Source: Cyprinodon diabolis
Taxonomy: Eukaryota; Chordata; Actinopteri; Cyprinodontiformes; Cyprinodontidae
DNA: 64,000 bases
Assembly (NCBI GenBank): GCA_030533445.1
Contig: CM060080.1
Coordinates: 5,460,052 to 5,524,051, forward strand
Reading direction: 5' to 3'
Below are positions 11,838 to 24,166 of this stretch, in pieces (the first letter of the stretch is position 1; each line of letters begins with the position of its first letter). The notes beneath the pieces are model-generated. The model did no database searches. It was not told the DNA's origin and worked only from the letters and a program-made list of their open reading frames with translations. A program made the translations under genes and the position numbers.

Positions 11838-12582
11838 CCATCGCTCCCACGCCGCTCGCAGCCTTACTTTGAACGGCCGAGATGGGCACGCATGGAGTCA
11901 CAGATTAACAGCGATGGTGATGTGTGGAAAAAAAAACACCTGGTCTCCTCACATACACCTGCCTCAGCCACGCTTTCATCATATCCTCATCCATCCAGCC
12001 CTTTTCATTTGCCTTAATATCATGTGTCATCAAAGCGATGTGTCTGTCTCGCTGTCAGCTCCCAGATCAGCTTCTCTGATTGGTTGATGCGGCGCTTCCA
12101 GCAGCAAAACTTCAATTTTTCCATCTCGAGCAGCAGCAGCGCGTCAATTGCTTAAACGCTCCAGACGCGCTGCGCCCGCTGCTCAAAACGCGCTGCGGGA
12201 CCTTTTGCTGCGCCTTGACACGCGTCAACCATTGACTTTGCATGTAAACTTGCTGCTTCTGCTGCTTCTGCTGCGTCCGGTTCACACCGATGTCAAGCGG
12301 TTGAATAACAGCGAGCACAGCATTCATTTGTTTCACCATGTTTTTCACATCAGCTGTGAGATGGGCACGCATGGAGTCACAGATTAACAGCAATGGTGAT
12401 GAGTGGAAAAAAACACCTGGTCTCCTTACATTGAGCCACTCTTTAATCATCTCCTCAATGAGGTGGTCTCAAAAGTCGCAGTTAAAATCACACATAGGGC
12501 GCACCGCACCAAAGGGCGCACCGCACATTTTGAGGGAAAAAAAAGACGTTTATGTGCGCCTTGTAGTCGTGAAAATACGGTA

Positions 12583-13185
12583 CAGTAGTAGAGATTTTAC
12601 ACATTCAATGATAAAACATCACAGGGTATGGCATGTGGGGATAGTCATCTTTAAGACTTTTTCAAGAAGGGGGGTGCCATCCCCCCTCATCTCCCCTCAA
12701 CTTGAGTACTGGTTGTAGCAGATTTGTTGACTAAACATCCCAATAAGAACATCTGAAGATATCTCTTTTAGTTTGAAATATAGTGATTGTGAAGTCGTTA
12801 AACAGCGAACTCATTTAGATGTTCAAGAAAACAGTTTTAGATAGTTACAGCTTGGTAACATGGAACAACATCCTTCTGAAGTTCTCAATCAGAATCAATT
12901 TTTTTTTTTTAAATTGGACGTCAGCTTAGTAGCAATACTCAGGTAGGCTATGGTGTTTAAACTATGGTTAGTAGGTAGTTAAGGCACCAGCTGAGTGTGC
13001 CAAATAAACCTTTACCACACTGCAACAACAGTAGTAGCCCAAGTGATTGACACAATGAAGATGAGATCTATCTTTTCAAGCTATTTATGCCAAATATGGA
13101 TCCCACCATCAGGACATTGCAGCTGAATTGCTGCTGAATTCACCTCATTTGATTGTTGTTCAGTCATCTGTGTCAAGGTTCAGCT
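12583..13185. other. No gene recognised
   Basis: AT-rich spacer to the right of the Tigger element; no exon, RNA gene or repeat family supported. Confidence 0.4.
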
Positions 13186-13189
13186 TCAT

Positions 13190-13410
13190 TTACATTCAGA
13201 GATTGTATCTTGCATACATTGTTTGTACTGTGCGGTTATTTGAGCCCCCGTTGACTTCCTGGTTATCTCCAACCACTCTGCCAATTCTCCTTTGACCTCT
13301 GACATCATCAAAGCATTGATGTCTAATTATTCTCACGTTGTCAGACAGTCCTCTGAATACCTGAGTGATCCCAGGAGGAAACCCCAACAGTTTCTTAAAC
13401 TTATAAGCCT
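13190..13410 (+). repeat. Degraded dispersed repeat
   Basis: 'ccaattctcctttgacctct', 'gacatcatcaaagcatt', 'tctaattattctcac' and 'gatcccaggagg' resemble a widely dispersed vertebrate repeat ('ctctgacctctcacatcaac...'). The family name is not certain. Confidence 0.35.
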
Positions 13411-15418
13411 GTATTTTATTAGTTTTTCACCAACAACCTTACCATGTTCAAAGTCTCTTAAATCCCCCCCTTTACTTCAGGTCTGCGTTATGCAGTCAGC
13501 AAACATTTTTAGGATTAAACGTTACACCATACAGACCAAATGTGAGACACTCACCCCAGTGGTGCCAACAGACCAGGACCAGAAACCATCTCCATACTGT
13601 CAGATTGCAAGGGCAAGGTTACATTTAACACAGCATTAGCCAGCATGTTTAAGGGATCCCTTTATAGGCATTTCCATCCAGACTGCTGTTGTTTTGTGAG
13701 GTCAAAGTGAAATTAACGATAGTTGTGACCCTATAAAGGGCTATGTAATCAGCAAACTAAACAAGTGACAGATCAGGGGCGAGCAAGTCATTTTTTTTTG
13801 CATGTATTTTTCCCCTATGGAAGATTCCTATTAACCTGGAAGCTCATGCCTGCAGATTCATGACTGACGAGACACAGGAAAGAGAAGTAAAAAGGAGAAT
13901 CGCAGCAGCACTCTGCCTTTTGGGACATGACCATAGATCTGTCTCTGTCTCCACCTATTGGCTGCAATGGAAACAACAGAACCTTTGGTCTAAATCCTGG
14001 ATTATTTTTTATTTTATTTTTTTGATGACAAAGTTGTTTTCATTGATTATTTTCTTACTTGGATAGTTGCTAACATGATGAAAAGATCTTATAACAGCGT
14101 CTACACTTCAGCTCATTCTAACACATTGCTAATATAAATCCATATACCCAAACAGAAAGCCAGTCAACAAAAGAAACTACTACAGATAAGGCAAGGGGTA
14201 TTTTTCTCCATCTAATAAAATTGGCACCTGCAACAGCCTTGCCATCTTTCATGGTTAGAAAAATCAGATGTCAGACACATCTCTCACAGGAAGGAGGGGG
14301 CATTTGCAGCTAAACCTGCTGACAGGGCAGGTTTTCATCTTCGCCATCTGATTTGGTGTTCTTTTTTTTCCCGGCCCACGGCAGAGCAAATCCCCATATA
14401 GATTCAAAACATTTCACTGCCTACTTAATCAAAAAACAAATTGTCCTGGTTCTAGTTTGAATGGAATTGTTTTTTTTTCCCCCAGCAAGCAAAGCCCCGT
14501 TGCTTCATACAGTATGATCCAAGGCTCACTGCACTTGATCAAGTGGACCAGCCCGTCTCTTTTGGGGATTACCCATCAAAGTGCAAAGTGATGGTAACTC
14601 AATGCTGCTTGCAGACACTGATTGATGATAGGACTGTTACATAAAGAATCGCACCCCCACAAAGTCTCCCACAAGTGGGAAATGTTAATTGAAATGCATT
14701 GTGTGCATAGGGCTGTGATTTTTACTGAGGTAGTGCAAAGCTAGAGTAAAGCAAAGATGTGGGATTACAGTATTTGTTGTATGTTTTATGAGAAAAAGAA
14801 CAACCTGATGGAAAACTGTAGAAGAAGAATCTTTATATTTTTTCCTTTTTTTTTTACAACGAAATCTATAATCCAGTGTTGTTGTGTTTTTCATGAATTG
14901 TCATGGTAAAAAAAGACAGCTGTATCAGTTTGCTGGCTGAAGATGAACAAATCAATCAGCAGGAAATCAGATTTCTGAATGAGTTTCTCTGATTTATCTC
15001 AAACTATGATATTAACCATACTTACTGCTCTACGTTTGTTGAGAGTTACATAAAGGTTTCAGAGTTGCCCCCTTACAGATTTTACCCAAGTGTTTTAGAT
15101 CATCAGACAAATTTTATGATCAGGCCAAAGTATTTCTAATAATCTAATAGATTATTTCAATCCTCAAGAATGTGAAGTCAATCAAAAGCAACCTGCTCTT
15201 ATGTGAAGAAGTAAATCCCCCCCCAAAAAATAATTTTTTAGGTTGTTAGATTTCCCTCACAAGGTTAACCAGCGGCAGTAACACCAGTCATCAAGCATAA
15301 ATTGGATATAAGCCTTTGACATGGAATTACAACATATTCTTCTTTGAAGAATTGATGGAAATTAGCCATTTTTAAGGTAATATGAGAGATTATTGCTAGA
15401 TTCATTGAATCACCACAA
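13411..15418. other. No gene recognised
   Basis: Two kilobases of AT-rich sequence. If the dcdc2c gene continues on the minus strand, its 3' exons could lie here, but I could not identify one. Confidence 0.4.
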
Positions 15419-15488
15419 ACGTATTTGTTTTAGGTATAGATAATGATCCATTGTTCATTCCTTGCTGACCAGACTTCTCCTTTAAATC
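15419..15488 (+). repeat. Solo right-end copy of the 0.9-1.7 kb element
   Basis: The sequence 'gttttaggtatagataatga' followed by 'tccattgttcattccttgct' and 'gaccagacttctcctttaaa' closely matches 1637-1704. Confidence 0.75.
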
Positions 15489-16000
15489 TGCACTTTGATT
15501 TGACAAATACAGCTTATTAACTTTTTATTTATTTTTTTAGCTTCTACAAGGAGGATGTGTTTGTGCGTCTCGGCTGAACTTTTGGTGAGCAGAAGATCCT
15601 CCTTTGATCAACAGTGACTCTGGTACTCTCCAATGGAGGCCATTTCCAGTCCAGTTCATCTCTCATGCAGTTGAATAATGACCTCTGACCTTAACTGAGA
15701 CAAATGAAATTGGCCTAGCTGTTGATGTTGTTCTGAGTTCTTTTTTTACTTCCTGAATGAATTCCTGATAAGTCTATAAAATAAATTTGTTCAATCGGCC
15801 AATCCTGGGAAGGTTTGCCTTGGTTCTGTGTTTATCTATCTTTTTTTAGCTGACAATTGTTCTCGCTGTGGTTTCATTGAGTCTCAAACACCTCAAACAT
15901 GAGTTTGTCACCCTTTCCAAACTGATTTATAATGATGATAATTTTCTGGGTTTGTTAAATTTGGAAAAAACCCTGTGAGCTTGCTTCATGCAGCCCAACA

Positions 16001-16281
16001 TATTCTCATTATCAGTTCGTATGAAATCGTGCAAAAAGTTATGCACAGTACTGTATTTCGTACGTTTTTGACGTTTTTCCTCGAAAAAACAGATCAGTGT
16101 GCATGCGCAGCCAGACAGACGAAAAAAGCAGATCCGCGGACGGACGTAAAACTGGGAAAAACAGTGCAATAATTACTTCTTGATGTCTCTCACTAGGTTG
16201 CTTGCTGTTTTGTATGTTAGGCGTTAGACACTCTCTTGATGACCCCCCCGTACGATTTCATACGAACTGATAATGAGAATA
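16001..16281. mobile_element. 281-bp MITE with perfect 30-bp inverted repeats
   Basis: Positions 16001-16030 (TATTCTCATTATCAGTTCGT...) and 16252-16281 are exact reverse complements. The interior contains CGTACG-type palindromes and no credible ORF. Short size, perfect termini and lack of coding are typical of a MITE. The superfamily is not assigned and no clear target duplication was found. Confidence 0.85.
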
Positions 16282-16728
16282 CACTGTGCAGCCAGACAGG
16301 TTATCCTTAAGAGATTCTTTGGTTCTACAGGTTTGGCAGTAATCAATGACTCTGGCTGATGAAAAAAGGAGCTCAGTTAATTCACCTTAACAAGAGATTT
16401 ATTTATTTTCATGTAGGCTCAGGTTGGTTTGAAAAGCTTTTTTCCCCGCCATCTTTATCTGCCATCAAAACTGACATTAAAATTGTCTGATGAGTTGAAA
16501 TCTTAACTGTTGAAAATATCAGAAACAAAAGAAGTCTGTACAGTAGTAATTGTTTTTGCAGCAGTGCAGTGCTATTCAAAACTGATTACCTACAGAAAAA
16601 GCAGTAACCCATTAAAATGAAAAAAAAAAAATCTTAATTGTTTGGACCTTAAAAGAAAATCCTAGATTGATATTTTGCCAGAAGGAGCCTGACAGGTGAA
16701 ACTCCAGAAAGGACATGATGTCTCCTAC

Positions 16729-16867
16729 CCTTTACATCCATTGTTTCTCTTCACTAAATTCCTGATGGGAACCTGCTGTTCATATGGGTGATGTTTGAAC
16801 TCTTCATTTCCAACTGCAACGTAATAATGGTTGTTCGGAAGGTCCGCAGACAGGCTTCCATTCAAGC
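16729..16867 (-). CDS. dcdc2c: dcdc2c-like exon, C-terminal half of second doublecortin domain
   Basis: Read on the minus strand, a good acceptor (ctttgcag at 16875-16868) opens an exon beginning 'GC TTG AAT GGA'. It is translated as LNGSLSADLP then 'NNHYYVAVGNEEFKHHPYEQ', and closes at a GTAGGA donor (16728). This matches the end of the second doublecortin domain of DCDC2-family proteins (pattern NGxL...YVAVGxExFKxxPY), which bind microtubules. The match is closest to my memory of DCDC2C, and colec11 nearby agrees with human 2p25 gene order. The preceding exon carrying the first half of this domain was not found. Confidence 0.7.
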
Positions 16868-17924
16868 CTGCAAAGCCTAAAGTTCAGAAAAGAACAATAT
16901 TCAGTAAAAAATTCTGTATCTTGTTTGATAAATGTATAAAACACAAGTGTCTGTTTATATTCAAACCCATAGATTCAGTATATCTATATAAAACATATAC
17001 TTCAGACACAAGTGTCAGGCTTTTAAGTATGGAGGTAATCAGACTGTGGCTCTGCTGAGGTAGAATGGAAAGTTTGTTCCCGATTGCACACGGTGCTGCA
17101 GAAAGCTTTACTGTTATACATATTGTAGTCAGTTATTTTTTGCTTGTATTACCTTAGCTAATCATGTCACTTAGTAAAATCATATAATCCTTAGTTCCCC
17201 TGAACATCTTCTCTCATTCCGATGTCCAGCAATATGACGTTTTCTCTAAACTGTTTAGTCTGACTAGTGAATATGTGAACCTCTTTAATTTTATGATTCA
17301 TTTCACATAGCTCAATCTCTTTCATTAATCTCTGCTAATGTTGATAGTTTTGATGCTAAATTTTCTTACACTGCAAAAGCTGATATAAAAAGAAGTACAG
17401 ATTTCTTAAATAACTGTATTTGTCCTTAATTTTTGCAGGTGAACAAGATGGTTTGCCAATTAAATGTTTTGTTTTTTTTACCATTTAAAATAAAATTATT
17501 GGATATTTTGCACTTGAAATAAGAGAATGGGGCTATCTTTCTTTCCTATTTCAAACATAAATTGTCTCATTTCACTGACGAAAAAAGGTACCTACTCAAA
17601 TAGAGGGAAAATGAAAATTTTCTAGAAAAAAAAAAGACAAAATTACATTTCATTTTTTGTGACTCAACAGTTTTCCAACAGAGGTCTCTATCCAAACCAG
17701 AGATGTTCGCAAGTCATGTTATTCCAGGTCCAAATTGAATCTCAAGTCATTCATGGATTGAAATGATCTAAAGTCATTTAATTGACATTCATGTGGTAAG
17801 TGGTGTAAAGCTACAGCTATAATAATAGATGGTTATATTATTATTGAAACTATTACAGTGAATTATGCAGTAGTCGCAGTTTAGAGCTCTCATACTTTCA
17901 CACTTTCATTCCTGCTTAAAAAAG

Positions 17925-18420
17925 TCGAAATTAGGACTTTATATCTCATAATTGTGACTTTAAAAGTTGGAATTATGACATGGTATCTCATAATTATGAC
18001 TTTGAAACTCAAAATTATAACTTTGTATCTCATAATTTTGACTTTATCTCATAATTATGACTTTGAAAGTCGAAATTATGACTTTGTATCTCATAATTAT
18101 GACTTTTCATATCCTAATTGTGACTTTGTATCTCAAAATTATGACTTTATCTCATAATTATCACTTTATCTCATAATTATGATTATGAAATTCAAAATTA
18201 TGACTTTGTATCTCATAAATATGACTTTAAAAGTCGAAATTATGACCTTGAAATTCAAAATTGGGACTTTGTATCTCATAATTATGACTTTGAAAGTCGA
18301 AATTATGACTGTGTCTCATAATTAGGAGTTTTTATATCCTAAGTCTGACTTTGTATCTCAAAATTGTGACTTCATAATTCAAAATTATGTCTTTGAATCT
18401 CATAAATATGACTTTAAATT
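17925..18420. repeat. AT-rich minisatellite, about 21/42-bp period
   Basis: Degenerate tandem units built on 'tctcataattatgactttg' alternate with 'aaagtcgaaattatgacttt'. About 20 units can be followed. The array sits in the presumed dcdc2c intron. Confidence 0.9.
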
Positions 18421-18536
18421 TGGTATTTTTTCATGTGGCGTAAACAGGCCATTAATAACCTAGCAGATGAAGGCAGAAGAAATAACATGACCATGGAAAA
18501 CATCTTGGTGTAAACACTGAAGCACCAATACATAGT

Positions 18537-18669
<133 letters not shown>

Positions 18670-18718
18670 ATTAGTCCTATCAGTCTTATTTGATCAGACT
18701 CATCCCTGACTGACTCAC

Positions 18719-18955
18719 TCCAGCAGCTTGAACGCCTCACTCCCTGCTGCAACATAAGCGCTCCTGTGCTCCAGCTGATCCAGGCCCTGCACTCTGTGGC
18801 CCTGCGTGGGGGTATAAAGCCTCCTGACGGCGTCGAGCGGATGTTTGCTTAAGGTGTTCAGAAAGTTGTCGAAAGTTGACACCTGTCGGGGATTCAGCAC
18901 TATTTTTCTCCCGGGGAAAGAAAGCATTACCGTTCTTATAAACGGTGATTGTTTT
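18719..18955 (-). CDS. dcdc2c: dcdc2c-like exon with first doublecortin domain; frameshifted
   Basis: On the minus strand, 'TITVYKNGNAFFP' (18955-18914) runs into 'GRKIVLNPRQVSTFDNFL', 'RRLYTPTQGHRVQGLDQL' and 'AYVAAGSEAFKLL', a nearly complete doublecortin domain of DCDC2 type. The exon ends at a perfect GTGAGT donor (18718-18713). The two parts lie in different frames. One extra base in the run of four C residues (plus-strand 18913-18916, followed by GGG) breaks the frame exactly between 'FFP' and 'GRK'. No in-frame ATG precedes the domain before a stop, so the start is missing or on another exon. This is either a sequencing error in a homopolymer or a decaying gene. An adjacent (GACA)n(GATA)n tract begins 50 bp into the intron. 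Confidence 0.72.
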
Positions 18956-19011
18956 AGTAGGAGGCAGAAGCGCTGTGTGATGAAAAACGGTTGGTCCCTC
19001 AGTTCAGCCAA

Positions 19012-20460
19012 AATAACACCAACTAAAACAAAGCCAACTCAGTAAAATCATATTCATATCCTGATTGTTTTATTACTGTTTTTCTGGAAATGTATTTTCT
19101 CCATCAGATGTGACGTCACTTTTTGCCCTCTTACTGTAGTGCAGGTCGGATTGAAGACGATCTACATTTCCACTTATCCAATTTTGTTAAAAACGTTTCT
19201 AAATAACATATTATGTTTCAAAATTTGTAACAAAATAATAATAATAATAATGATAACAATAATAATAATAATAATTTCATTTAATTTTTTAAATACAAAA
19301 TATTAAGAAAAAAACATGATTTAAGAAATGTTAAGTCCATAAATCTTGATTTGGTTTAAAATTAGTTCCGATTTTAAAAATAACGAAATATTCCGTGACC
19401 ACCTGTAGGGGGTGCTGTTTCTACTGTACGGCTCGAAAATCTTGATTTCGTAGTAAAACAAGAATAACTCAACAGAACATGTAAAAGAAGCATAGATCTA
19501 AAATGTATCCCTAGATTTATTTATTTTTTTTCACAATGCAATTTTTGATAGTTTATCGGGAGCCTAGCGTAAAAAAAACTTCTGTTCTATGTCAGAGGTT
19601 GAATAACCTGAAGAAGTGCAGGTGGGAGGTTAAATTAACTGTAAACAGGTGAAATGGTGTTTTTAGTCAAATATTTTTATATGATATAAAATAAATGTCA
19701 AATATATCATATTTTTGATATGAAATAAAAAAAAGTCAAGCTTCTGCTCATCTAATGTTTATCAGTCTATCTAATCTATGTCTTTTTGTCTTTTTTTCCT
19801 TTATATTCCTACTTTATTTTTGTTCATCCAACCAAGATTCCCATTGTCTATTCATTCACAGTTCCTTACAGCTCCCAAAACATTTTTTTCTACAAAGGTA
19901 ACCAGAGATTGAACCAACCATGACACTTAATTGGTTTATGCTAGACAACTCCTGGTCATGTGGCTGCATAATTCATCTCAGCATTAATTATTCATTTCTT
20001 AAGGGACTGGTGGTGCCTTTATTTGAAGAAGTGCATCATGCATATTCAAACTCCTTTTCCTGGAGAGCCACAAATTAGGATATCATCTCAGCTGGGATAC
20101 ATATCTTAAAAACAATAGCTGCCAAGTCTGAAAAAATGCTTGAGGTAAACAAAAAAGGGCCTGAAATGTAATCTGGAGTAAGATTTTTGTTATTCAGAAA
20201 TATGTTTGTGTCACTGTAAGAAAAATGGCCTTCAAAACATCCTTGTTTTTGCTTTTTCTCCCAAACTGCTGGCTTTTGACAGCAAAGCAGTCACATTAAC
20301 CATTTTTGTGGGACCCATAAAAAAATGCTCAAAGCATGGTTAGCGCAAGCAAACATCATACTTTCACAGGTAATTCTAGTAAAGATAGAGGTCAAGGCTT
20401 AATTGCTTAAAAAACAAAGATTTATGTTGCTAATATATACATATTATTTATATTAGCATG
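19012..20460. other. Intergenic, no gene recognised
   Basis: Contains short (AAT)n runs near 19233-19275 and otherwise AT-rich sequence. Human 2p25 has an allantoicase gene (ALLC) between COLEC11 and DCDC2C; no allantoicase-like exon was seen between 19.0 and 23.7 kb. Confidence 0.4.
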
Positions 20461-20493
20461 TATAATAATATAAATAATATATAATAATAAATG

Positions 20494-20624
<131 letters not shown>

Positions 20625-20627
20625 CGG

Positions 20628-20682
20628 ATTCAGTGCAGCAGTCCAGTCCAAATTGCCTTTGGACTGGACTGCTGCGCTGAAT
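20628..20682. repeat. 25-bp inverted repeat / hairpin
   Basis: The arms 20628-20652 and 20658-20682 are complementary at 24 of 25 positions around a 5-base loop (ttgcc). The core is GCAGCAGTCCAGTCCAAA. It abuts the (AT)n tract. It could be a foldback element or an expressed hairpin; the loop is short for a canonical animal miRNA precursor. Confidence 0.8.
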
Positions 20683-21126
20683 AATGATCCTACTGCATAA
20701 AAAAAAGCTGTCGTATGTGAATGCACTGTACTGTATATACTGTATATATCCCATGCACCATTTTCTTCCTTTGGTGCATTCTTCCCCTTTGACTATTTGA
20801 GCTAAATCAATAGGTATAAATAAATAAAGTAAATTAATCAGTCAAGCCTTTTTCCATGTATTTGCCTTCTCAGATATTTTTTTTTATCTGGGCTCTAAAA
20901 ATTATGTTGTTGCAAAAATTTTGACAAGCCAAAGACCAAACCAAAGACTTCTGCAGTTAGTTTGACATCAGACGTTTGATCCTACTAACACAGATGCATT
21001 TTTTATTGCAGCCTTTCATTTTATGCATAAACACATTTTACTGCATTCTATAATTCTGTTATTTTGTTTTATTATTTTTTTAGGGGTTAAATTTTTCACT
21101 TGAATTAACACATGGTATTTTGATAG

Positions 21127-21450
21127 TTGATTTCATAGCAGAGACTGACAGAGGTGCAGGACTATATGGGATGGCGGGCAACAAAGCTAACTAAAGGTGA
21201 AGCACTCTGGAACAGTACGTACCTTAGCTCTGTGTTTGAGCTCAGGGAACCTGTCACTGCTGCTTTAGCAGGTCTACAAACTGACATTAGCTCTCTTTTA
21301 TCACAACATTATGACATTATTGCAGATTTTCTCAGAGGGCTGTCTCCATTCCATTATGCCACAATTTAGTGGTCAGAGGAGAAGTGGGGGTCTGGCTCAA
21401 AAGTCATACCCCTAATATGAGTGCTACACCATGCACTATAGGATGTGAAT
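21127..21450 (+). pseudogene. hAT (ZBED-type) transposase fragment
   Basis: The frame starting before 21154 gives 'GEALWNSTYLSSVFELREPV', 'TAALAGLQTDISS' and 'FLRGLSPFHYATI'. It then continues, after a stop codon and in the same family register, as 'WSEEKWGSGSKVIPLI' and a weaker 'VLHHAL'. The WNSTY motif followed by an LSPFxxAT...SEE(K) block is characteristic of hAT dimerisation/catalytic regions in ZBED-like proteins. No termini were found; the copy is inactive. Confidence 0.68.
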
Positions 21451-22117
21451 GGGAATGTCCTTAATTCCTCAGAGCACCGCACTTGTGAAGTCTGAGGAGA
21501 CCATTAAAGGGGAAGCTAGATACTTGGCAGTCAATGAGCATAATGTCATCGCTTTATCTGAGCTTTAAAGAGAGAGACCTCAAAGCAGCAGGGGCCTGAG
21601 AAGACGCTCCCTTCTGAATGTGCTGATATTTTTTACGAAACTCCTCAGCATCATAATCAGCCTAGACCTTATCAGGATTTCACCCACATATGGCAACTTC
21701 AAATTCTATTTTGGTTCTTAAAGGGAAGACCTAGTGACAGTCATTTTTTAGGCTGAACAGCCATATGTGTTTAAAGCATTCTGGTAAGGTGTAGGCTCTC
21801 TGATCTGAATCAGACTGGACTAATCACGGTGCAGGAGGCAGGAGTTTACGCTAATCCATGCTCAAACGTTACAAAACTGTGCTTTCAGGTTGGCAATCAT
21901 TTCTCGAAAGTTAGGATGCATGGACTGCACCTGCTGTAAATGTAGTGTTTTTAGTCATATATTAACCAAAAATAAAAAAAAAAACTGTTTATTCTGCAGA
22001 ATTTATAGCTTGTTATATGACTTTATGTTACCCTGAGATAAAAATGTGACAGATATTGCTCAGTAATCTGTGATCTCAGATAGCAAGATGCTAGTTTATC
22101 AGACCAAGTTAATCCTT

Positions 22118-22460
22118 CTTATGGATTGCAGAAACTGAGCGCTCAGTTGAGTAAAGCCTGTGCACAGATTTCTGCTAGCTTTGTTTTGTTCACCGGCAGA
22201 AACTTGCAGGGTTTATTAATATTACAAGCTATGAAGGGTACCGAACAAAACAAGCAGCACTTTAAGTTTACATTTGACAGCTTATCTTGCAGGTGTGGGT
22301 CATGCATCCAAACTGTAAACAGATATCCCTGGGCAATCTGCACTCACTAATTGTAAAACAGATTATCAAACCATGCTTACTGATTGCAGAAACTGAGAGC
22401 TTAAAGCATGAGCACAGACTTTCACACACTTTCTTCTTTTTTTTTACACCAACAGCAGTT
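22118..22460. repeat. Degenerate direct repeat, about 255-bp spacing
   Basis: 'gattgcagaaactgag' followed by 'agc..gcacaga' and a pyrimidine-rich, 'acc..cag' segment occurs at 22124-22200 and again at 22382-22458. It is an old local duplication. Confidence 0.45.
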
Positions 22461-22560
22461 GCTGAGCTCCATATAATGGTGTTGCAGTGTTTGTTTACAG
22501 CGGTGAAAATACCTTGTAAAGACATTATGCCTAACTCCGGGAAAAATCAATGGGTTTGTG

Positions 22561-23774
22561 GTGGTTGAACAACTCACAACTTAGAGCTGGCTTTAATCTA
22601 CTGCATTTTCAGTGCGTATTCTTGCAAAATCACTGAAAATCCTAGTAACAATATCTCACTAAAGAAATTTTTTGGCAAAATCAAAAAAGGTTCTTAAAAT
22701 GTTTTTTTTTTTTTTTCAGACCATTCTCTTATTTTTGTTTATTTATATTTCCATCATACAGTTGTTGTGGATCATGTCTAGGTTGATGCGTCTCAATTTG
22801 TTTCTGCAATTAAAAACTTTCATATTAATTTACCATGGCAATTACTAGGCAATTATGGCTATTAGTTAAGATCAAGAAGCTGCTGAGTTCTCTGAAGACT
22901 TTATTATACTGCAAAGTTTATTTTTAATAATCTGTAAGATTTTTGAACTTATTTTGTATAAAAACCTTTTTACCTGCTTGCATAAAACTGGATTTTAAAC
23001 ACTCTCCTACTGCTTCTATTTGTGCCCCGATTGATTAACATCCAGTCCAAGCACCCACTCCTCACAAGTAGTGCAGTATGATGACACTTTGAAATCTTAA
23101 AGCGCCATAAATTAAGTGAAAATATCCCCTTTCAAATCTCTGCCAAGCATGGACTCCTTGCAGGTAAACAGAAAGTGTTTTTACTGCAGTTTTTCTCCTC
23201 TGGTTACAATCAGTCTGAGGGTTTTGAACAGCTGCAGCATTAAATAAAAACACCCAGCTCAGCAGAAAGAAATGATGTCCTTTTCTTGTTGATGTTGTTT
23301 GTATCCATTGATGTTTATATAGCAGCCTGAACATATCATATTGAATATAAATACATGCTGCATTCTATTTGTTTGATTAAACGCACTCAAGCAGATCCAA
23401 AATGTGTTTTTTAATTGGATATTTTTCCACACAATCTATAGCTCTCTGCTTATTTACCCTGTTTGTCAAAGAGACTTACAGAATATTTGCATACCATAAA
23501 AACTCAGTACACTGATATGTGGCCAGAAGTGTGGAAGAATTATAGAATATGGTACTGAGGACAAGATTAGAATAAGAATTTAAAACAAACTTTAGGATCT
23601 TGCAAATAAATGGCTTGTTACTGCTAGAACTACTGCATAATAAAACAGAACACCCTACTGTTTTTACAGCTTTCATGTTGTTTTTGGAGTTTTTTCTATT
23701 TACAGGACTTTTCATCACAAATGGTACATTTAGTCGCATTTTTTTTTTGTTTTATCTCTTTTTGCTGATCAAAA
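22561..23774. other. 3' flank of colec11, no gene recognised
   Basis: AT-rich sequence immediately downstream (minus orientation) of the colec11 stop. It probably includes the colec11 3'UTR; the end of the transcript cannot be placed. Confidence 0.4.
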
Positions 23775-24166
23775 TCAGATGTAGCTTTTATCAAATTCAC
23801 AAATGAAGAACATTGTAGGATGGCACGCCACATCAGTCCACTCCCCAGAGGCAACCATCTCAGTACAGTCCTCATCGTCAAAGGCATTGTTGGGTTCTCC
23901 TTTCCTCCATTTGCTGAAGGTGGTCATGGGAGATCCGTCCACGTAGGTGAAGACTCCTTCACGGTCCAGGTCGTGAATCCCGATGTAGACTCTGCTCAGG
24001 CCTGCTTCTGTTATATAGCCGGCGATGACCGCATTGGCCCCGTCGTCCTTCGGCATGGCCAGGTGCCCTCCCCTCGCTTGGCAGTAAGCTTCTGCATCGG
24101 CGTAGCTCTTCTCCTCCTTCACCAACAGATACACCTTACTGTTTGTCTCTTTTATGCCTGCAACAG
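23775..24166 (-). CDS. colec11: colec11 C-type lectin domain exon
   Basis: Acceptor 'cccctgcag' precedes 24166 and the stop TGA is at 23777-23775. The exon encodes the whole carbohydrate-recognition domain: '[20 protein letters not shown]', '[13 protein letters not shown]', the EPN motif in '[14 protein letters not shown]', then '[12 protein letters not shown]' and 'FFICEF'. Four conserved cysteines are present. The Ca2+-site asparagine of WND is threonine here. Confidence 0.95.

Larger units (their letters stand above)
10808..12580 (-). mobile_element. Tigger/pogo-type DNA transposon, deletion derivative
   Basis: The termini are inverted repeats (CCGTATTTTCACGACCATAA at left; CCGTATTTTCACGACTACAA reading in from the right). 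A TA dinucleotide sits on each side (10806-10807 and 12581-12582), the target duplication of Tc1/mariner-superfamily elements. Minus-strand remnants of the transposase are visible. 12450-12112 has a DDE block with 'LLLICDSMRAHLTADVK' and 'QPLDIGVNR'. 11837-11571 has the C-terminal 'RASYATVCGWILDAWANVS' followed by an acidic tail ending at a stop. Subterminal 'AAGGCGCACCG' motifs recur near both ends. Length is 1,773 bp; the DNA-binding N-terminus is gone. Confidence 0.85.

Noticed and set aside
17925..18420. Possible CRISPR-like array
   Set aside because: Direct repeats are degenerate, contiguous and lack unique spacers; it is a eukaryotic minisatellite.
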